From contig JAAZDH010000202.1 in assembly GCA_012512865.1 (NCBI GenBank), positions 1 through 6,662 on the forward strand: a DNA stretch of 6,662 bases, in the 5' to 3' direction. Shown here piece after piece: positions 5,321 to 6,662 of the stretch. The position numbers and the translations under genes are program-made. The notes under the pieces were generated by a model. The model made no database searches. It saw only the letters and a list, made by a program, of their open reading frames with translations, and was not told where the DNA came from. Source of the stretch: Clostridiaceae bacterium (GTDB taxonomy: Bacteria > Bacillota > Clostridia > Acetivibrionales > DUMC01). The number at the start of each line of letters is the position of its first letter. Within the stretch, counting starts at the first letter, position 1.

Positions 5321-5356
5321 TTGACAATTGACACATAAATGATTTAATATTATAGA
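5321..5356 (+). promoter_or_regulatory. Promoter with two TTGACA boxes, upstream of RNase J
   Basis: Perfect TTGACA boxes occur at 5321-5326 and 5328-5333. The second is 17 bp from TATAGA (5351-5356), a usable -10; TATTAT at 5348-5353 is closer to consensus but less well spaced. Transcription would start near 5363, giving a leader of about 80 nt. No terminator is visible after the GT4 gene, so read-through from it is also possible. Confidence 0.6.
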
Positions 5357-5386
5357 TATTGTGGTAATAAATAATATATTTAATAT

Positions 5387-5406
5387 TTAATAAAGATTAA
5401 TAAAGA
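5387..5406. repeat. 10-bp perfect tandem duplication in the RNase J leader
   Basis: TTAATAAAGA is repeated exactly at 5387-5396 and 5397-5406, in an AT-rich untranslated leader between the promoter and the ribosome binding site of the RNase J gene. It would be unstructured, purine/U-rich RNA. The role is unknown. Confidence 0.6.
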
Positions 5407-5429
5407 TACCAGTAACAATTGGTCTAATT

Positions 5430-5435
5430 GGAGGT
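5430..5435 (+). promoter_or_regulatory. Ribosome binding site fixing the GTG start of the RNase J gene
   Basis: GGAGGT is spaced 6 nt from the GTG at 5442-5444. No ATG lies nearby in frame, so this site decides the start. Confidence 0.85.
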
Positions 5436-5441
5436 TTGCTT

Positions 5442-6662
5442 GTGACGAGAAAGAAGAAGAAGTTGAAGGTCGTACCTTTAGGGGGAGTACAGGAAATTGG
5501 CAAGAACATTACCGTGTTTGAATGTGAAGAGGATATCTTGGTGGTGGATTGCGGGTTAACCTTTCCGGAAGATGAAATGCTGGGAATCGACCTGGTAATC
5601 CCGGATATGTCATATATTGTAAAGAACAAGGAAAAAGTGAAAGGTATAGTGTTGACCCACGGGCACGAGGATCACATCGGTGCCATTCCTTATATATTGA
5701 GGGAAATAAATGTCCCCATATACGGGACAAAATTGACCCTGGGACTTTTGGAAAACAAGCTTGAGGAGCATGGCATGCGCAAGCAGGCAAATTTAATCAA
5801 TGTAAAGCAGGGACAGGCTATTGAACTTGGCTGTTTCAAGGTTGAGTTTATACGCTCCACCCATAGCATTGCCGATTCAGTGGCACTGGCTATTACAACT
5901 CCCGTGGGAGTGGTGGTCCATACGTCCGATTTTAAAATTGACCATACTCCCATAGAGGGAGAGCCGATGGACCTTACACGCCTGGCGGAGATAGGCAGTA
6001 AGGGCGTGGTGCTGCTAATGTGCGACAGCACCAATATTGAGAGGGAAGGGTATACCATGTCCGAAAGGACAGTAGGCGTTGCCTTTGAAGAGATGTTCAT
6101 GAAAGCGGAAGGCAGGATTATAGTTGCCACCTTTGCTTCGAACGTGCACAGGATACAACAGGTGATAAATGCTTCCGTGAAAGCAAACAGGAAAGTTGCA
6201 ATATGCGGAAGGAGCATGACCAACGTAGTTGATGTTGCGACAAAACTTGGATACCTTTCAACACCAAGGGGTACCATTATTGATATTGATTCCATTGATG
6301 ACTACCCGCTAAACAATGTTACCATCATTACAACGGGCACACAGGGAGAACCAATGTCTGCATTGTCCAGGATGGCTGTCTCCGAGCATAAGAAAGTGGA
6401 GATTATACCGGGTGACCTTGTAATAATATCCGCTTCCCCGATACCTGGCAATGAAAAACTGATTTTCAAGGTAATAAATGAATTGTTTAAAAAAGGTGCC
6501 AATGTTATTTATGAATCCATGGCCGATATTCATGTTTCGGGACATGCGTGCAGGGAAGAGATAAAACTCATACACAGGCTTGTAAAGCCTAAATATTTCA
6601 TGCCTGTCCACGGGGAATACAGGCACCTGAAACAGCCCGCGAGCCTGGCCGCCAAAATGGGG
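5442..6662 (+). CDS. rnj: Ribonuclease J (C-terminus beyond window)
   Basis: RNase J is a beta-CASP metallo-beta-lactamase with 5'-3' exonuclease and endonuclease activity, acting in mRNA decay and rRNA maturation in the cytoplasm. From the GTG start the frame runs 407 codons to the window end without a stop; the family is about 555 aa, so roughly the last 150 residues are missing. Metal ligands are visible: HGHEDH (73-78), H141 in STHSIADS, D163 in TSDFK, and H390 in PVHGEYRHL. The beta-CASP part carries CDSTN (194-198), ASNVHR (232-237), TTGTQGEP (297-304) and SGHA (366-369). Numbering is within one residue of B. subtilis RNase J1 at the first motifs. A Lys-rich N-terminus (KKKK, 4-7) precedes the first strand. 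It has its own promoter 135 bp after the GT4 gene and is probably unrelated to the glucan cluster. No active-site residue is missing in the visible part. Confidence 0.95.
   Translation, partial: MTRKKKKLKVVPLGGVQEIGKNITVFECEEDILVVDCGLTFPEDEMLGIDLVIPDMSYIVKNKEKVKGIVLTHGHEDHIGAIPYILREINVPIYGTKLTLGLLENKLEEHGMRKQANLINVKQGQAIELGCFKVEFIRSTHSIADSVALAITTPVGVVVHTSDFKIDHTPIEGEPMDLTRLAEIGSKGVVLLMCDSTNIEREGYTMSERTVGVAFEEMFMKAEGRIIVATFASNVHRIQQVINASVKANRKVAICGRSMTNVVDVATKLGYLSTPRGTIIDIDSIDDYPLNNVTIITTGTQGEPMSALSRMAVSEHKKVEIIPGDLVIISASPIPGNEKLIFKVINELFKKGANVIYESMADIHVSGHACREEIKLIHRLVKPKYFMPVHGEYRHLKQPASLAAKMG

Noticed and set aside
5690..6295. 201-codon minus-strand frame antisense to RNase J
   Set aside because: It is the reverse frame of a strongly conserved RNase J coding region; its Ser/Thr/Ile-rich product looks like an antisense artefact.

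Overview
The window looks like chromosomal DNA of a low- to moderate-GC Gram-positive anaerobe, probably a member of the Clostridia (Peptococcaceae/Desulfotomaculum-type relatives are plausible, but this is inference). The reasons are strong AGGAGG ribosome binding sites, TTG and GTG starts, a ribonuclease J gene, a GH57/DUF4912/GT4 glucan cluster, and GTGACA...TGTCAC short repeats of a kind I recall from such genomes.

Layout. Positions 1-180 are a giant, perfect inverted repeat (87-bp arms, 5-nt loop) that reaches the first base of the window. Next on the minus strand come a small unknown protein (248-526), a gene-free stretch, and a tRNA-Gln(CTG) gene (888-961) with its own promoter near 1086-1114. 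Still on the minus strand are a GH57 alpha-glucan branching enzyme (1152-2741) and, upstream of it in the same direction, a DUF4912 protein (2921-3490). The gap between these two holds three REP-like 33-bp repeats. The divergent region 3491-4007 holds small inverted and direct repeats. It is followed by a purine-rich, degenerate tandem array with a ~31-bp period that runs into the start of a plus-strand GT4 glycosyltransferase (4008-5306). A promoter with two overlapping TTGACA boxes then precedes the plus-strand RNase J gene (5442 to the window end, missing its C-terminus).

How the genes fit together. The GT4 enzyme (a probable glucan synthase-like transferase), the GH57 branching enzyme and the DUF4912 protein form a divergently arranged module that plausibly makes a branched alpha-glucan such as glycogen. 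RNase J and the tRNA are housekeeping genes not obviously tied to it.

The unusual content is mostly non-coding: the foldback element at the left edge, the minisatellite that appears to have supplied the N-terminus and translation start of the GT4 gene, and the REP cluster that carries a small open frame with its own ribosome binding site, ending 4 nt before the branching-enzyme start. I did not find a clear new defence or mobile system.
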